In this document: piece by piece, positions 30,610-38,889 of the stretch
Numbering within the stretch: the first letter of the stretch is position 1
How the letters are laid out: every line of letters starts with the position of its first letter
Assembly: GCF_014235185.1 (NCBI RefSeq)
Contig: NZ_CP060131.1
Span: forward strand, 4,409,501 to 4,473,500
DNA: 64,000 nt
Origin: Pseudonocardia petroleophila
GTDB taxonomy: Bacteria > Actinomycetota > Actinomycetes > Mycobacteriales > Pseudonocardiaceae
Reading direction: 5' to 3'
Made by a program: the position numbers and the translations under genes
The notes under the pieces: model-generated
Database searches by the model: none
Told to the model about the DNA's origin: nothing
The model's input: only the letters and a program-made list of their open reading frames with translations

Positions 30610-32544
30610 GTGATCCTGCACGTCGTCCCGCTCGACCTGCCCGGCCTCGGCGTCGGCGAGGCCGCCCGGCGCCTCGCCCACCGGGAGCGGGTCACCGCCT
30701 GGGCGGGGGACTGGTCGACCGGCGGCCTGGTCACCTGCGACCCGGTGCCCGGCGGCCGGTTCCCCGAGCTCCCCGCCGTCGCGCCGGACCCGGCGCACCC
30801 CGACGCCGTCGGCGGGGGCTGGTTCGGCCACCGCGGCTTCGACGGCACCGACTCGTGGGCGTCCTACCGCGACGTGCTCCGGTTCGACGGCACGGCCTGG
30901 TTCCACGAGGCGCTGCTCGACGGCGCGTTCGACGCCGCGGCCGCCCGGCGGCGGGCCGCCGAGCTGACCGCCGACCTGCGGCGGCCGGCCCGGACCGTGC
31001 CCGCCCGCCTGGAGGTCACCGCGTTCCCGGACCGGACCGCGCACGTCGTCGCGGTGGAGCGGTGCGTGCAGGCGATCCGGCGCGGGGAGATCTACCAGGC
31101 CAACATCGCCTGCCACGTGCACGGCCGGCTGCACGGGTCCCCGCACGACGCCTGGGCCCGGCTCGTCGAGGCCCACGCCCCCGCCCGCGCCGCACTGGTG
31201 GCCGACCCGGGCCGCACGGCGGTCGGCGCGAGCCCCGAGCTGTTCCTGCGCCGCCGCGGGCGCACCGTCGAGACCTCGCCGATCAAGGGCACGCGCCCGC
31301 GGACCGGCGGCCCCGACGACGCCGCCGAGCGGGACCGGCTCGCCGCGTCGGCCAAGGACGCGGCCGAGAACGTGATGATCGTCGACCTGATGCGCAACGA
31401 CCTCGCGCGCGTCTGCTCCGGCGTCACCGTGCCCCGGCTGCTCGAGATCGAGCCGCACCCCGGCGTGTGGCACCTGGTGTCGACGGTGCGCGGCACCCTC
31501 GACACCGACGACGCCGGGCTGCTCGCCGCGACCTTCCCGCCCGGCTCGGTCACCGGCACCCCGAAGATCCGGGCGGTCGAGCTGATCGGCGAGCTGGAGG
31601 CCGGGCCGCGGGGGCTGTTCACCGGGATGCTCGGGTACCTGAGCCCGCTCGCCGGGGTCGAGCTCGCGGTGGCGATCCGCACGCTGGAGGTCGCGGCGGA
31701 CGGCACGGCGCGGCTGGGGGTCGGCGGCGGCGTCACCGTCGACTCGACACCGGTGCAGGAGTGGGCCGAGTGCCGGACGAAGGCGGCGCCGCTGCTCGCC
31801 GCGCTCGGCGCCGCACCGTGGCCGCCGGACCCGGGGCCGAGCCGGCTCGCCGACCCCGCCGCCGGGCTGTTCGAGACCCTCCTCGCCGTCGACGGGCGGC
31901 CGCGGCGGGTGGCCGAGCACGTGCGGCGGCTGCAGGCGTCGTTCACCGAGTGCCACGGCCGGCCCCTCGACGCCGACGTGGCGGCCGCGATGACCACCGG
32001 TCCGCCCGGCCCCGCCCGCGTCCGGGTGGACGCGTCCCCGGACGGGCGGCTCACGGTGACCGCGGCCCCGTTCGTCCCGGTGCCGCTCGCCGCGCAGCCC
32101 GGCCTCGACCTGGTGGTGCACCGCCTGGGACCCGGCGGCGCCCCGCGGCACAAGTGCGCCGACCGCGACTGGGTGGCGAAGGTCGAGGCGCCGCTGGGGC
32201 CGGACCAGGCGGCGCTGCTCGTCGACGACCGCGACGTGGTGCTGGAATCCACCCGCTCGGGCGTCGCCGTCGTGCTGGGCGGGCGCGTCACCGTCCCGCC
32301 GCTGGACGGCCGGATCCTGCCGGGCACCGCCCGGCGCGCGCTGCTCGACGTCCTCGACACCGCCGCCGTGCCCTACGACCTGCGCGCCCCGGCGCTCGGC
32401 GAGCTGGTCGACGCCGACGGGGTGTTCCTGCTCAACGCGCTGCGCGGGGTGCAGTGGGTCCGCTCGGTGCCCGGGCGGACCTGGGCCGCGCCGGACCCGG
32501 TCACCGTGCGGGCGGCGCAGCTGCTGGGCGCGGACCGAGGGTGA
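30610..32544 (+). CDS. Fused aminodeoxychorismate synthase component I and lyase (PabB-PabC)
   Basis: A 644-residue bifunctional protein. Residues ~1-400 are a chorismate-binding enzyme with QAIRRGEIYQANIA, VETSPIKGTRPR, VMIVDLMRNDLARV and GSVTGTPKIRAVELI, typical of PabB. Residues ~415-640 are a class IV PLP aminotransferase-like lyase (GLFETLLAV, HKCADRDWVAKVE with the PLP Lys, FLLNALRGV). Together they would convert chorismate, with a separate PabA glutaminase, to 4-aminobenzoate for folate. GTG 30610 follows GGGGGAGG. It is 16 nt behind the acyl-CoA synthetase, presumably cotranscribed but unrelated in pathway. Fusion of PabB and PabC occurs in several bacteria. Confidence 0.9.
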   Translation: MILHVVPLDLPGLGVGEAARRLAHRERVTAWAGDWSTGGLVTCDPVPGGRFPELPAVAPDPAHPDAVGGGWFGHRGFDGTDSWASYRDVLRFDGTAWFHEALLDGAFDAAAARRRAAELTADLRRPARTVPARLEVTAFPDRTAHVVAVERCVQAIRRGEIYQANIACHVHGRLHGSPHDAWARLVEAHAPARAALVADPGRTAVGASPELFLRRRGRTVETSPIKGTRPRTGGPDDAAERDRLAASAKDAAENVMIVDLMRNDLARVCSGVTVPRLLEIEPHPGVWHLVSTVRGTLDTDDAGLLAATFPPGSVTGTPKIRAVELIGELEAGPRGLFTGMLGYLSPLAGVELAVAIRTLEVAADGTARLGVGGGVTVDSTPVQEWAECRTKAAPLLAALGAAPWPPDPGPSRLADPAAGLFETLLAVDGRPRRVAEHVRRLQASFTECHGRPLDADVAAAMTTGPPGPARVRVDASPDGRLTVTAAPFVPVPLAAQPGLDLVVHRLGPGGAPRHKCADRDWVAKVEAPLGPDQAALLVDDRDVVLESTRSGVAVVLGGRVTVPPLDGRILPGTARRALLDVLDTAAVPYDLRAPALGELVDADGVFLLNALRGVQWVRSVPGRTWAAPDPVTVRAAQLLGADRG

Positions 32545-33706
32545 GGGTCAGCGCCTGCTCCAGGTCGGCGACCAGGTCGCGGGGGTCCTCCAGACCCACC
32601 GACAGGCGCAGGTGGCCCCACCGGCGGAACTCCTCCGGGTAGTGGGCCACGCGCGGGCCCTCGGTGCCGACGTGCACGATCAGGGTCTCGTCGTGGCCCA
32701 GCGACACCGCCGACGTGATCAGCTCCAGCGCCGCGACGAACCGGTTCTGGGTGGCCGGGTCACCGCGGACCGCGAACGCGAGCATGCCGCCGGACCCGCC
32801 GTCGAGCGTGCGGGCGGCGAGCGCGTGCTGCGGGTGCGAGGGCAGCCCGGGGTAGGCGACGTAGGCCACCCGCGGGTCGGCCTCCAGGAACTCCGCGACG
32901 ACCTGGGCGCCCGCGCAGTGCGCCCGCATCCGCATCGGCAGCGTCACCGCCCCGCGCATGATCAGCCAGGCGTTGAACGGGCTGATCGTGCCCCCGACGT
33001 TGACGCCCGCCTCCAGCCGGATGCGGTCGACCAGCTCCGCGGCCCCGATCACGGCCCCGCCCATCGCGTCGCCGTGCCCGTTGACGTACTTGGTGAGCGA
33101 GTGCACGACGAGGTCGGCACCGAGCTCCAGGGGTCGCTGCAGCACCGGGGTGGCGAACGTGGCGTCGACCGAGAGCAGCGCGCCGCCCTCGTGCGCCACC
33201 GCGGCGACGGCGGCCACGTCGGTGATCTTCGTCGTCGGGTTGGCCGGGCTCTCGACGTGCACCAGCCGGGTCTGCGGGCGCATCGCCGCCCGCACGGCGC
33301 CGGCGTCGGAGGTGTCGACGAGCGTCGTCGTGATCCCGTACTTGGCCGGCAGCAGCTCGGTGAGGAGCTGGTACGTGGCGGCGTAGGTGACGTCGGAGCA
33401 GACGACGTGGTCACCGGTGCGCAGCAGCGTGAAGAAGACCGCGTGCAGGGCCGCCACCCCCGTGGCCGTGGCGAACGCGGCCTCGCCCCCGTCCAGCGCC
33501 GCGAGCTTGCACTCCAGCCAGCCCTGGTTCGCGCCGCCGTTGCGGGTGTAGAGCGGGGTGCCGGTGCCCGACCAGCTCAGCTCCGACGGGTCATCGGGCA
33601 GCGCGTAGGAGTTCGCGGCGACCAGCGGGCGGCGGATCGCGCCGGTGCCGGGGTCGACGGCGTTCCCGGCGTGCACGGCGCGGGTGGCCAGGTGGTGCCC
33701 GCTCAC
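32501..33706 (-). CDS. Cys/Met-metabolism PLP enzyme (cystathionine gamma-synthase/lyase family)
   Basis: A 401-residue fold-type I PLP enzyme. The Lys motif VVHSLTKYVNGHGDAMGG (Lys ~205), ESPANPTTKI, VDATFATPVLQRPLE and FNAWLIMRGAVTL place it in the trans-sulfuration/gamma-elimination family; the N-terminus HLATRAVHAGNAVDPGTGAI is typical. Whether it is a cystathionine gamma-synthase, gamma-lyase or methionine gamma-lyase cannot be decided. GTG 33706 overlaps the upstream oxidoreductase stop (GTGA). Its 3' end overlaps the PabB-PabC gene by 44 nt on the opposite strand. Confidence 0.85.
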   Translation of the reverse strand: MSGHHLATRAVHAGNAVDPGTGAIRRPLVAANSYALPDDPSELSWSGTGTPLYTRNGGANQGWLECKLAALDGGEAAFATATGVAALHAVFFTLLRTGDHVVCSDVTYAATYQLLTELLPAKYGITTTLVDTSDAGAVRAAMRPQTRLVHVESPANPTTKITDVAAVAAVAHEGGALLSVDATFATPVLQRPLELGADLVVHSLTKYVNGHGDAMGGAVIGAAELVDRIRLEAGVNVGGTISPFNAWLIMRGAVTLPMRMRAHCAGAQVVAEFLEADPRVAYVAYPGLPSHPQHALAARTLDGGSGGMLAFAVRGDPATQNRFVAALELITSAVSLGHDETLIVHVGTEGPRVAHYPEEFRRWGHLRLSVGLEDPRDLVADLEQALTLTLGPRPAAAPPAR

Positions 33707-34650
33707 GTCTGCTCCGGGCCGAGCTCGGCGACGAACTCGTCGACGAACCCGCGCCAGGACGCCACCGGGGCGAGCGGGCGCACCACGAACTTGGTGAGGC
33801 CGACGTCGACGAACGCCCGCACCTGGGTGCGCGCGGCGGCCCACCCGTCGGCGACGAGCAGCGCCGGGTCCACGTCCGGGCGGCGCCGCGCGGTCTGGGC
33901 CAGCGCGGCGGCGCGGTCGGCCTCGGACGTCCCGGGCGGGAGCAGTCCGATGTTGGTGCCGTAGTGGTCGTCCTCGATCTCCCGGTCGGCGTCGGCCGCG
34001 GCGCGCTCGATCCCGGCCCGGCACCCGCCCGCCTCCGCCGGGGTGACGGCGGCGCCCAGCCAGCCGTCGGCCAGGCGCCCGATCCGGCGCAGCGCGACGG
34101 GGGCGGTTCCGCCCAGCCACAGGTCGAGCGGGCGCGGGGGCAGCGGGCCGACCGCGGCGTCGTCGAGGTGGAAGAACTCGCCGTGGTGGGTCACCGACGG
34201 CTCGGACAGCAGCCGCCGCAGCACGAGCAGGGCCTCGTCGAACACCGCGGCGCGCTCCCCGGGCACCGGGTAGAGGGCGCGGTCGCGGACGCTGACGGCG
34301 CGGACGCCGAACGTCGGCAGGATCCGCTTCGGGGCCAGCGCGACGAGGGAGGCGAGCTGCGCCGCGACCAGCATCGGGTTGCGACCGGGCAGCACGAGCA
34401 CCCCGGTGCCGAGCTTGAGCCGGCGGGTGCGGCCGGCCGCGTAGGCCAGCCCCACCAGCGGGTCGACGGCGTCGGTGGAGGCGAAGTCGGGCAGCCAGAC
34501 CGAGTCGACGCCCGCCGCCTCGCACGCGTCGACGTACCCACCGAGGTCGTCGTGCGGCACCGAACCCAGGCCGATGCGGATCTTCGACTGCGACGGGGCC
34601 TTCGGCGACTGCGACGGGGCCTTCGGCGACTGCGGGAGGGGAGGAGGCAC
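33703..34650 (-). CDS. LLM-class (luciferase-like) flavin/F420 oxidoreductase
   Basis: A 315-residue luciferase-like monooxygenase-fold enzyme. Segments CEAAGVDSVWLPDF, LKLGTGVLVLPGRNP, LDLWLGGTAPVALRRIGRLA and DGWLGAAVTPAEAG are typical. In actinobacteria many LLM enzymes use F420; the cofactor cannot be assigned. The N-terminus holds a low-complexity repeat QSPKAPSQSPKAPSQSK encoded by 21-bp DNA repeats. GTG 34650 is supported by TAACGT six nt upstream, which starts with the previous gene's TAA stop. It is coupled to the PLP enzyme by GTGA, an unusual pairing. Confidence 0.82.
   Translation of the reverse strand: MPPPLPQSPKAPSQSPKAPSQSKIRIGLGSVPHDDLGGYVDACEAAGVDSVWLPDFASTDAVDPLVGLAYAAGRTRRLKLGTGVLVLPGRNPMLVAAQLASLVALAPKRILPTFGVRAVSVRDRALYPVPGERAAVFDEALLVLRRLLSEPSVTHHGEFFHLDDAAVGPLPPRPLDLWLGGTAPVALRRIGRLADGWLGAAVTPAEAGGCRAGIERAAADADREIEDDHYGTNIGLLPPGTSEADRAAALAQTARRRPDVDPALLVADGWAAARTQVRAFVDVGLTKFVVRPLAPVASWRGFVDEFVAELGPEQT
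34582..34635. repeat. 21-bp tandem repeats at LLM gene start
   Basis: TTCGGCGACTGCGACGGGGC-type units of 21 bp repeat about 2.5 times (34582-34635), in frame, giving the APSQSPK heptapeptide repeat at the protein N-terminus. The repeats precede the first beta-strand and look like slippage products. Confidence 0.75.
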
Positions 34651-34656
34651 CCCGCG

Positions 34657-34662
34657 ACGTTA
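34657..34662 (-). promoter_or_regulatory. -10 box (TAACGT) overlapping a stop codon
   Basis: On the minus strand TAACGT begins with the TAA stop of the DUF4383 gene and ends six nt before the GTG of the LLM oxidoreductase, giving it a leaderless internal promoter. Confidence 0.5.
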
Positions 34663-35355
34663 GCCCGCCGACGGCTCCGTCGCGGATCCCGTGGCCGACC
34701 GCCAGGCCACGAGCCGGTCCTCCGCGGTGCGGACGTCCCGGATCGCGTGCACGGCCGCGGCCTGCTCCGGGGTGGCGCTGTGCTGGGCCACCGCGCGCTC
34801 GGCGTCGGCGAGGTCGCGCACGGCCACGGCGTCGTCCGCGTGCGGGTAGATCGTCGGCAGCGGCGCGCCGGCGCCGTCGTCCCCGTCGGCGGCGCCGCTC
34901 TCGCCCGCCTGCCGGTACGGGCTGTCGTCGGGCAGCCGGCCCGTGAACCGGCCGTAGGCGCCGAGCACCATGAGCAGGCCGCCGGCGAGCAGGCTGAAGA
35001 TCACGTTCGACATGCGGAACGCGAGGACGTTGAAGGGGGTGTCGAGGACCAGGACGTTCGCCACACCGGAGAGCAGGAACGCGACGCCGATCCCGAACGT
35101 CACCGTCGACGCCATCCGCCCGCCGCGGACCGCCGCCGCCACCAGCAGGGCGGCCGTGACGAGGGAGATCACCGACAGCAGGCCGTTGGAGGACAGCCCG
35201 AGGACCGGGGTGCCGCTCGTGGTGAAGGGCTCGAGCTGGTTGACCAGGCCGAGCACGCCGAAGACGACGAGGCCCGCGGCGAACACCACCGCCCCGATCC
35301 GGTGCACGAGCCCCAGCCGCGTGCCGGGTTCAGGATCGCGCCGAGAGTTGTTCAC
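34660..35355 (-). CDS. DUF4383 membrane protein
   Basis: A 231-residue protein with four transmembrane helices. HRIGAVVFAAGLVVFGVLGL begins the family signature, GLSSNGLLSVISLVTAALLV follows, and NVLAFRMSNVIFSLLAGGLL ends it. Residues ~150-231 form a hydrophilic Ala/Asp/Arg-rich tail with a helical DLADAERAVAQHSATPEQ. DUF4383 is common in actinobacteria and of unknown role. GTG 35355 has CACTGT seven nt upstream. It is divergent from the class A PBP gene and nine nt upstream of the LLM gene. Confidence 0.85.
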   Translation of the reverse strand: MNNSRRDPEPGTRLGLVHRIGAVVFAAGLVVFGVLGLVNQLEPFTTSGTPVLGLSSNGLLSVISLVTAALLVAAAVRGGRMASTVTFGIGVAFLLSGVANVLVLDTPFNVLAFRMSNVIFSLLAGGLLMVLGAYGRFTGRLPDDSPYRQAGESGAADGDDGAGAPLPTIYPHADDAVAVRDLADAERAVAQHSATPEQAAAVHAIRDVRTAEDRLVAWRSATGSATEPSAG

Positions 35356-35478
35356 ACGACCCACAGTGGGGCCGGGCGCCCGGTCCCGCCACTCGACGCC
35401 GCAGGTGCGCGGAATGTCGGGAGGAGGCATTCCGTCCGATCCGACGCCTGATCGCGCGGGAATGGTAGACCGGAGACC

Positions 35479-37518
35479 GTGCGGATCGCGGGTGCGGGAA
35501 CACGGTTGGTCGGGCTGGTCGTGGCCGGGGGGTTGGTGGCCGCCCTGATGTCGTTGCCGCTGGTCGGGGGCCTGGGGCTGGTCGCGGAACGGGCCAGCGG
35601 ATCGGCGACGGAACTGTCGCCGGAACTGCGTTCGGGAATCGTCCCGGAAGCGACCACGGTGACCGATTCGGCCGGTGCGCCGATCGCCTATCTCTACGAC
35701 CAGTTCCGGATCCCGGACGGCTCGGTGTCCGCGGCGATGCGCGCCGCGATCGTCGCGATCGAGGACCGGCGCTTCTTCGACCACGGCGGCGTCGACCCGA
35801 TCGGCACCCTGCGCGCGGTCGTCCACGACGCGAGCGGGGGAGCGCAGCAGGGCGGGTCGACGCTGACCCAGCAGTACGTCAAGAACTACGAGCTCTACGT
35901 CACCGCCACCACCGACGCCGAGCGCGCGGCGGCGGTGGCGCCGAGCCTGGCGCGCAAGGTCACCGAGGCGGAGCTGGCCGTCCAGCTCGACCACGCCCTG
36001 AGCAAGGACGAGATCCTCGCCCGCTACCTCGATCTCGTGTACTTCGGGCACGGCGCCTACGGCGTCGGCGCGGCGGCGCAGGCGTACTTCGGCACCACGC
36101 CCGACCGGCTGACCGTCGCGCAGTCCGCGCTGCTGGCGGGCCTGGTGCAGAGCCCGGCCGAGGACGACCCGGTCGCGCACCCGGACGCGGCGCTGACCCG
36201 GCGCGGCCTGGTCCTCGACGCGATGCACGCCCAGGGCGCGATCGACGACGCGCAGTACACCGCGGCGTCGGCCGAGCCGCTGGGCGTCGGTGACGTCGGG
36301 GTGCCGCGGGCGGGCTGCTCCGCCGCGGGCGACGCCGGGTACTTCTGCGCCTACGTCAGCTCCTACCTGCAGGCGGCCGGTCTCCCGCCCGCGCTGCTCG
36401 CGGGCGGCGGGTACACCGTGCGCACCACGCTCGACCGCTCCGCGCTCGGGCACCTGGTCACCTCGCTGACCGCGCAGGCCCCGCCGGACGGCTCGCACGT
36501 CGCCGACGTCATGTCCGTGGTGGCGCCGGGCGCCGACCGGCACCCCGTCGTGGCGATCGCGGCGAACCGCCCGTTCGGCAACGGCGAGGGGGAGTCCGCC
36601 TACGACCTGCCGGTGGTGCCGGAGAACCTCGGCGCGGGCTCGGTCTACAAGATCTTCACCGCGGCGGCGGCGCTGGACCGGGGCATCGCGGGCATCGACA
36701 CCGTCCTCGACGTCCCGGCCAGCGGCTCCACGCTGCCCAACTACCGCGGCGCCGACGGTCGCCCGCTGCCCGTCCGCAACGCCGGGACCTACCCGGCGCA
36801 GCTCTCGCTCACCGACGCGCTCGCGCAGTCGCCCAACACCGCGTTCGTCGAGCTGGAGGGGCGGACGGGGGTCGCGCCCGCCGTCGACATGGCGCAGCGC
36901 CTCGGCCTCACCTCGCTCGACACCCCCGGCCCCGACGGCCGGTCGGTCGCCGACGTCGCCCGCGCGGAGGACCAGGCGTCGTTCACGCTCGGGGTGTCGC
37001 CGACGAGCGACCTGGAGCTCGCGAACGTCATGGCGACGATCGCGAGCCACGGCACCTGGTGCCCGCCGACGCCGATCGCCTCGGTCACCGACCGCGACGG
37101 GAACGCCGTGGCGCTGGCCGAGCCGCCGTGCACCCAGGCCGTCGACCCGGGCCTCGCCGACACGCTCATGGTCGGTCTGGGCCGCGACCACCTGCCCGGC
37201 GGCACGTCCGCGGCCGCCGCGGCGTCGAGCGGGTGGGACCGGCCGATCGCGGCGAAGACCGGCACGACGCAGGACCAGGAGTCGGCCGCGTTCGTCGGGG
37301 CCACGCCGCAGCTGGCCGGGGCCGTGATCACCTTCGACGACTCGGCGGCGCCCCGCCCGATCTGCGACGGGTCGCCCCCGCGCAGCTGCGCGGGCGGCAC
37401 GCTGTTCGGCGGGACGGTGCCGGCCCGCACGTTCTACCGGGCGATGGGCCCGATCCTGGAGGGGCGGCCGGTGGCGCCGCTCCCCGATCCCGATCCCCGC
37501 TACCTCGACGCGCGCTGA
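35479..37518 (+). CDS. Class A penicillin-binding protein (GT51 + transpeptidase)
   Basis: A 679-residue bifunctional peptidoglycan synthase. A transmembrane helix (~9-37) anchors it; the GT51 glycosyltransferase has catalytic Glu95 in AIEDRRFF and GGSTLTQQYVKN (125-136). The transpeptidase has S388xxK391 (SVYK), SPN 451-453 and KTG 593-595. Cys in VPRAGCSA, GYFCAY, TWCPP, PPCTQ, ICDG and SCAGG suggest disulfides outside the membrane. No PASTA domain follows. It polymerises and cross-links peptidoglycan, like PonA-type enzymes. A second class A PBP lies at 51.8 kb. GTG 35479 starts right before the anchor. Confidence 0.9.
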   Translation: MRIAGAGTRLVGLVVAGGLVAALMSLPLVGGLGLVAERASGSATELSPELRSGIVPEATTVTDSAGAPIAYLYDQFRIPDGSVSAAMRAAIVAIEDRRFFDHGGVDPIGTLRAVVHDASGGAQQGGSTLTQQYVKNYELYVTATTDAERAAAVAPSLARKVTEAELAVQLDHALSKDEILARYLDLVYFGHGAYGVGAAAQAYFGTTPDRLTVAQSALLAGLVQSPAEDDPVAHPDAALTRRGLVLDAMHAQGAIDDAQYTAASAEPLGVGDVGVPRAGCSAAGDAGYFCAYVSSYLQAAGLPPALLAGGGYTVRTTLDRSALGHLVTSLTAQAPPDGSHVADVMSVVAPGADRHPVVAIAANRPFGNGEGESAYDLPVVPENLGAGSVYKIFTAAAALDRGIAGIDTVLDVPASGSTLPNYRGADGRPLPVRNAGTYPAQLSLTDALAQSPNTAFVELEGRTGVAPAVDMAQRLGLTSLDTPGPDGRSVADVARAEDQASFTLGVSPTSDLELANVMATIASHGTWCPPTPIASVTDRDGNAVALAEPPCTQAVDPGLADTLMVGLGRDHLPGGTSAAAAASSGWDRPIAAKTGTTQDQESAAFVGATPQLAGAVITFDDSAAPRPICDGSPPRSCAGGTLFGGTVPARTFYRAMGPILEGRPVAPLPDPDPRYLDAR

Positions 37519-37694
37519 CGGACCACCCGGTACAGCAGCACGGCGCCGGCCACCAGGCAGACCAGGCCCACCACCAGCCAGAACCGGGAACCGGTCATGA
37601 AGCTGCCGGGCAGCACGTTCGCGCCCTGCAGCGTCCAGACCGCCCCGATCAGGAGCAGGAGCACGCCGAGGACGGTGGGGACGGCACGGGTCAT
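37500..37694 (-). CDS. Small two-helix membrane protein
   Basis: A 64-residue protein with two transmembrane helices: TVLGVLLLLIGAVWTLQGANVLPGS split across the first helix and its loop, then WLVVGLVCLVAGAVLLYRVV. The loop GSFMTGSRFW is shared by small actinobacterial membrane proteins of unknown function. ATG 37694 follows CATGAT by six nt, so it is likely leaderless. Its stop overlaps the PBP 3' end by 19 nt. Function unknown. Confidence 0.75.
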   Translation of the reverse strand: MTRAVPTVLGVLLLLIGAVWTLQGANVLPGSFMTGSRFWLVVGLVCLVAGAVLLYRVVRQRASR

Positions 37695-37753
37695 CGGCCG
37701 ATCATGCCCCACCCGGTTTCGACAGCCGGTAGAAGGTCGGGCAGAGTGGCGGG

Positions 37754-38098
37754 GTGTCCGCTCCGGTCCTGTCCCCGCCCCTGACCGCCCGGCTCTTCCG
37801 CGTGGTGTCGGTCGCCGAGGCCTGTTCCTGGGTCGGGCTGCTGGTGGGGATGTTGTTCAAGTACGTGGTGGTGTTCGACGACATCGGGGTCACGGTGTTC
37901 GGGCCGATCCACGGCGCGCTGTTCGTGGCCTACGTCGCGGTCACCCTCCTCACCGCGCGGGTGTTCCGCTGGGACCTGCGCACCCTCGTGCTCGCGCTGG
38001 CTGCCAGCATCCCGCCGCTGGCGACGCTGTGGTTCGAGCGCCGGGCGCGGCGGACGGGACGCCTGGACTACTCCCCGTCGGGGTCGGCCAGCGCCTGA
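37754..38098 (+). CDS. DUF3817 membrane protein
   Basis: A 114-residue protein with three transmembrane segments. FRVVSVAEACSWVGLLVGML, KYVVVFDDIGVTVFGPIHG and LFVAYVAVTLL are the DUF3817 hallmarks. The family is found as single genes or fused to permeases in actinobacteria and has no assigned role. GTG 37754 follows CAGAGT by six nt. Its 3' end overlaps the SWIM-protein gene by 31 nt on the opposite strand. Confidence 0.85.
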   Translation: MSAPVLSPPLTARLFRVVSVAEACSWVGLLVGMLFKYVVVFDDIGVTVFGPIHGALFVAYVAVTLLTARVFRWDLRTLVLALAASIPPLATLWFERRARRTGRLDYSPSGSASA

Positions 38099-38889
38099 TA
38101 CGCCGGACGCAGCAGCTCCACCACCGACGCCCCGCGCACCGCCACCGGGAACTCCGGCACCTGGTCGAGCAGGGCGTCGGACGGGGTCCGCGGCCCGGCG
38201 ATCCGCTCGCCGAGCCCCGGGCCCGCGACGAAGTAGGTGTCGAGCAGGTCGGCCAGCGGGGCCACGCCCGTGGGGGCGGGGGAGCCGCGCCGGGCGCGCA
38301 GGTCGTCGAGCACGGTCTCGCGGTCGCGCCCGCGCAGAGCGAGGATCTGGAACGGGTCGGCGTCGAAGCGTTCCGCGAGCACGTAGAACACGGCCGCGAG
38401 GTGCTTGCAGGGCACCGCGAAGTCGGGGCAGCTGCAGTCCATCACCAGGTCGCGCGCGGTGGCGGGGAACAGGCTCAGGCCGGCGCGGTCGAACACGTCC
38501 TCGATCCCGCGCGGCATCTCCCCGGCCAGCAGCGCCGCGGCGTAGGAGGCGTCGGCGGCGAGCGCGTCGAGGACCTGCGTCCACTCGGTCTTGCCGTACG
38601 CCGGCACCCCGATCCGCGCCCGGTACGGCTGCGGCCGGCTGCCCTGGACCTGCGCGACCGCCCCGCCCGCGTCGACGTCGAGGGAGACGATCTGCCCGGC
38701 CCGGGCGTAGGACCTGCCGCGCGAGAGGCGCCCGCCGATGCCGAGGCACTCCACGACCGACAGGAAGCGCCCCGACCACCAGGTGCGCGCGACCTTCCCC
38801 CGCCGGTTCCGGATCTGGATGCCGCCCTCGACCCGGCGGGGACGGGTGTCCTCGTCCTGCCACCAGAAGGGATCGGGGGTGTCAGTCAT
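38068..38889 (-). CDS. SWIM zinc-finger protein partner of SNF2 helicase
   Basis: A 273-residue protein. The SWIM finger CSCPDFAVPCKHLAAVFYVL (~152-171) gives CxCx(n)CxH zinc ligands. Upstream, WWSGRFLSVVECLGIGGRLSR is a conserved N-terminal block. SWIM domains bind DNA or proteins. ATG 38889 overlaps the end of the SNF2 gene by eight nt, so the two are translated together, as is frequent in actinobacteria. The likely role is a substrate- or DNA-recognition partner of the SNF2 ATPase. Confidence 0.88.
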   Translation of the reverse strand: MTDTPDPFWWQDEDTRPRRVEGGIQIRNRRGKVARTWWSGRFLSVVECLGIGGRLSRGRSYARAGQIVSLDVDAGGAVAQVQGSRPQPYRARIGVPAYGKTEWTQVLDALAADASYAAALLAGEMPRGIEDVFDRAGLSLFPATARDLVMDCSCPDFAVPCKHLAAVFYVLAERFDADPFQILALRGRDRETVLDDLRARRGSPAPTGVAPLADLLDTYFVAGPGLGERIAGPRTPSDALLDQVPEFPVAVRGASVVELLRPAYQALADPDGE

